This document shows, one piece after another, positions 62,375 through 64,000 of a stretch of DNA of 64,000 nt. The notes beneath the pieces are model-generated. The model made no database searches and was not told where the DNA came from. It was given only the letters and a program-made list of their open reading frames with translations. How positions within the stretch are numbered: the stretch's first letter is position 1; the number at the start of each line of letters is the position of its first letter. Position numbers and translations under genes: made by a program. Origin of the DNA: JBEKUY01 sp049514555. GTDB taxonomy: Bacteria > Acidobacteriota > Terriglobia > Acidiferrales > UBA7541. Location of the stretch: positions 372,001 through 436,000 of the forward strand of contig JBEKUY010000002.1 of the NCBI GenBank assembly GCA_049514555.1, in the 5' to 3' direction.

Positions 62375-63604
62375 TCAACTTCCCCTGGCGTCTGGAGTTC
62401 GCTGCGAAGTTGTCTCGTCCTTCCTCGTGGGGCGCACGGTGACGGGCAGCGCGAAAAGGTTGATGAAGCCTTCGGCGTCTTTGGGGTTGTAGCGGCCCAT
62501 GGTGAAGCTGGCCAGGTCGGTGCGGTAGAGCGAATAAGGAGAAACGCGCCGAATCACGACCAGCGTCCCCTTGTGAAGCCGCAGCCCGATGGAGCCGGTG
62601 ACGCGCTCCTGGGAGACGCGGAAGAATGCGTCCAAGGCCTCGCGCAGCGGCGTGAACCACAAGCCGTAATAAACCATCTCGGCGTACCGCAGCGCGAGCC
62701 CTTGCTGGAAGTGAGCGGTCTCGCGATCGAGCGTCAGGGCCTCGAGCTCGCGATGAGCCGCGACGAGAAGCGTTCCGCCGGGCGTCTCGTAGGCGCCGCG
62801 GGACTTCATGCCCACGAGGCGATTCTCCACCAAATCGGCCCTGCCGACGCCGTGCCTGGCCGCCACCTCATTCAACGCGTTGAGCAGATCGACCGGCCGG
62901 TGATTCATCCCGTTTACCGAAACCGGCGTGCCCGCCTCAAACCCGATATCGACTTCTTCGGCCTTGTCGGGGGCGTTTGCCGGCGAGGCGATCCACTGCC
63001 ACATCGATTCTTCGGGCGCGTTTGCCGGATCTTCAAGGACGCCGCCTTCGTGGCTCAAATGCCAGATATTCCGGTCCCGGCTGTAGATATTGGCTTTGGT
63101 CTGTTCGACCGGAACGTCGTGTGCCTGGGCGTAGGCGATGGCGTCCTCGCGCGAGGCGATCGCCCATTCGCGCCAGGGGGCGATGATTCGCAGATGGGGC
63201 GCGATGGCCTTGTAAGCCAGCTCGAAGCGCACCTGGTCGTTGCCTTTGCCGGTGCAGCCGTGCGCGACCGCATCGGCGCCGAGCTGGAGCGCCAGCTCCG
63301 CCTGCCGCTTGCCGAGCAGCGGGCGCGCCATCGAGGTGCCCAGCAGGTACGAGTGCTCGTAAACCGCTCCGGCGCGGAGCGTGGGCCAGACGTAATCACG
63401 GACGAATTCCTCGCGCAAGTCCTCGACGTAGGCGGCCGACGCTCCGGTGGCCAAAGCCTTCTTGCGGGCGCCTTCGAGGTCTTCTTGCTGGCCGATGTCG
63501 CCGATCATGGCGACGATTTCGCTTCCGTAGTTTTCCTTGAGCCACGGAATGATAATGGAGGTATCGAGCCCGCCCGAATAGGCGAGAACAATCTTTTTAG
63601 GCAA
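62375..63604 (-). CDS. argG: Argininosuccinate synthase
   Basis: The product has 409 residues. The N-type ATP pyrophosphatase loop AYSGGLDTSII is at 8-18. AHGCTGKGNDQVRFE (about 117-131) and the later MSRGAYETPGGT-like block confirm the family. It joins citrulline and aspartate using ATP. It lies 10 nt after argF and 9 nt before argH. Confidence 0.95.
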   Translation of the reverse strand: MPKKIVLAYSGGLDTSIIIPWLKENYGSEIVAMIGDIGQQEDLEGARKKALATGASAAYVEDLREEFVRDYVWPTLRAGAVYEHSYLLGTSMARPLLGKRQAELALQLGADAVAHGCTGKGNDQVRFELAYKAIAPHLRIIAPWREWAIASREDAIAYAQAHDVPVEQTKANIYSRDRNIWHLSHEGGVLEDPANAPEESMWQWIASPANAPDKAEEVDIGFEAGTPVSVNGMNHRPVDLLNALNEVAARHGVGRADLVENRLVGMKSRGAYETPGGTLLVAAHRELEALTLDRETAHFQQGLALRYAEMVYYGLWFTPLREALDAFFRVSQERVTGSIGLRLHKGTLVVIRRVSPYSLYRTDLASFTMGRYNPKDAEGFINLFALPVTVRPTRKDETTSQRTPDARGS

Positions 63605-63614
63605 TGGTTTCTCC

Positions 63615-64000
63615 TTAACTCACCAGCGTGAGCAAGATCGCTTTCTGCACGTGCATGCGGTTTTCCGACTGATCGAGAACGATGGACTGCGGGCCGTCGA
63701 GCACCTCCGCCGTGACCTCCATGCCGCGATGGGCCGGAAGACAGTGCATGAAGACGGCGCCCGGCGCGGCCTGCTCCATCAATTTGCGGTCAACCTCGTA
63801 CGGGCGGAAGATGGCCTCGCGCACCACCGCTTCGCCCTCAAAACCCATGCTCGTCCAAGCATCCGTGTAGACGCCCTGCGCGCCCGCGACCGCTTCCCGC
63901 GGGTCGTGAAACAGGTCGATCTTCGCGCCGGTCTTGGCCCCCACCTGCCTCGCCGCGGCGACCACTTCCGCGGCAGGTTCGTACTTGGGCGGCGTGGCAA
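63615..64000 (-). CDS. argF: Ornithine carbamoyltransferase (C-terminal part)
   Basis: About 128 residues of the C-terminal ornithine-binding domain are present; the N-terminal part is outside the window. It begins at TPPKYEP, and VYTDAWTSMG and FMHCLPAHRGMEV (with the catalytic HCLP) are typical. It forms citrulline from ornithine and carbamoyl phosphate. It heads the visible part of the arginine operon. Confidence 0.93.
   Translation of the reverse strand, partial: ATPPKYEPAAEVVAAARQVGAKTGAKIDLFHDPREAVAGAQGVYTDAWTSMGFEGEAVVREAIFRPYEVDRKLMEQAAPGAVFMHCLPAHRGMEVTAEVLDGPQSIVLDQSENRMHVQKAILLTLVS

Overview
The window is about 61-62% GC, gene-dense chromosomal DNA with no rRNA, tRNA, CRISPR array or intact insertion sequence that I could see. 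Gene content points to a soil-type member of the Acidobacteriota: a 120-residue XRE regulator of a type I associate with that phylum, a bacterial L13e-like protein, a PTPS-related membrane protein, DNRLRE/beta-propeller surface proteins, many PAS/GGDEF signalling proteins and a fused MetF/MetV reductase. This assignment is an inference from gene families, not from a marker gene.

Layout. 1-3085: end of a GH9 endoglucanase, a sodium/solute symporter and a DUF4380 protein (plant-polysaccharide use). 3311-8624: a PAS-GGDEF protein, a CRP/FNR regulator, a stretch with three tandem perfect hairpins, and RNase R carrying an in-frame insertion. 8733-14757 (minus): a compact peptide-modification locus. 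An HprK-like kinase, a PqqD-like protein and a radical SAM/SPASM protein are joined by overlapping stop/start codons and are followed 9 nt later by a 56-residue gene that looks like a RiPP precursor. Downstream lie a secreted DNRLRE/beta-propeller protein, a lipoprotein and an S26B-type signal peptidase. 14925-23342: pirin, citrate synthase, PilZ, a probable new small RNA (sigma70 promoter plus intrinsic terminator, about 160 nt), a hybrid histidine kinase, a degenerate GGDEF protein and the small XRE regulator. 23372-28011: PCD, a DapB-like dehydrogenase, a 3-hydroxyisobutyrate-type dehydrogenase, two small proteins and an MFS carrier. 28028-29350 is gene-poor.

29351-34987 is a one-carbon block: formate-THF ligase, a cyclic-nucleotide-binding-fold protein, MetF/MetV fusion reductase and a methyl-THF:corrinoid methyltransferase. 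Next to it is a decayed methanol:corrinoid methyltransferase (mtaB), frameshifted by one missing base and truncated. 35179-41174: a hydrolase, a PTPS-related membrane protein, two small exported proteins and an M48 protease. 41176-49196 (minus) is a full phosphate regulon: phoB-phoR-phoU2, terminator, Pho box, pstS-pstC-pstA-pstB-phoU1. 49364-51850: 2-oxoglutarate dehydrogenase E1. 51946-54275: a porin with a translationally coupled 30-residue membrane peptide, divergent from an RcnR-type metal sensor with its probable operator. 54660-57003: a broken cold-shock gene, small proteins, lipoyl synthase and an L13e-like protein with a leader hairpin. 57312-59001: thiI and an RRM protein. 59224-64000 (minus): argF(partial)-argG-argH-argA-like-argJ, the last three joined by ATGA overlaps.

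The strongest candidates for a new system are the RiPP-like locus with its unlisted 56-residue peptide (12267-14757) and the orphan structured RNA at about 17950-18111. All homology statements come from recognising motifs by eye; no database was searched.
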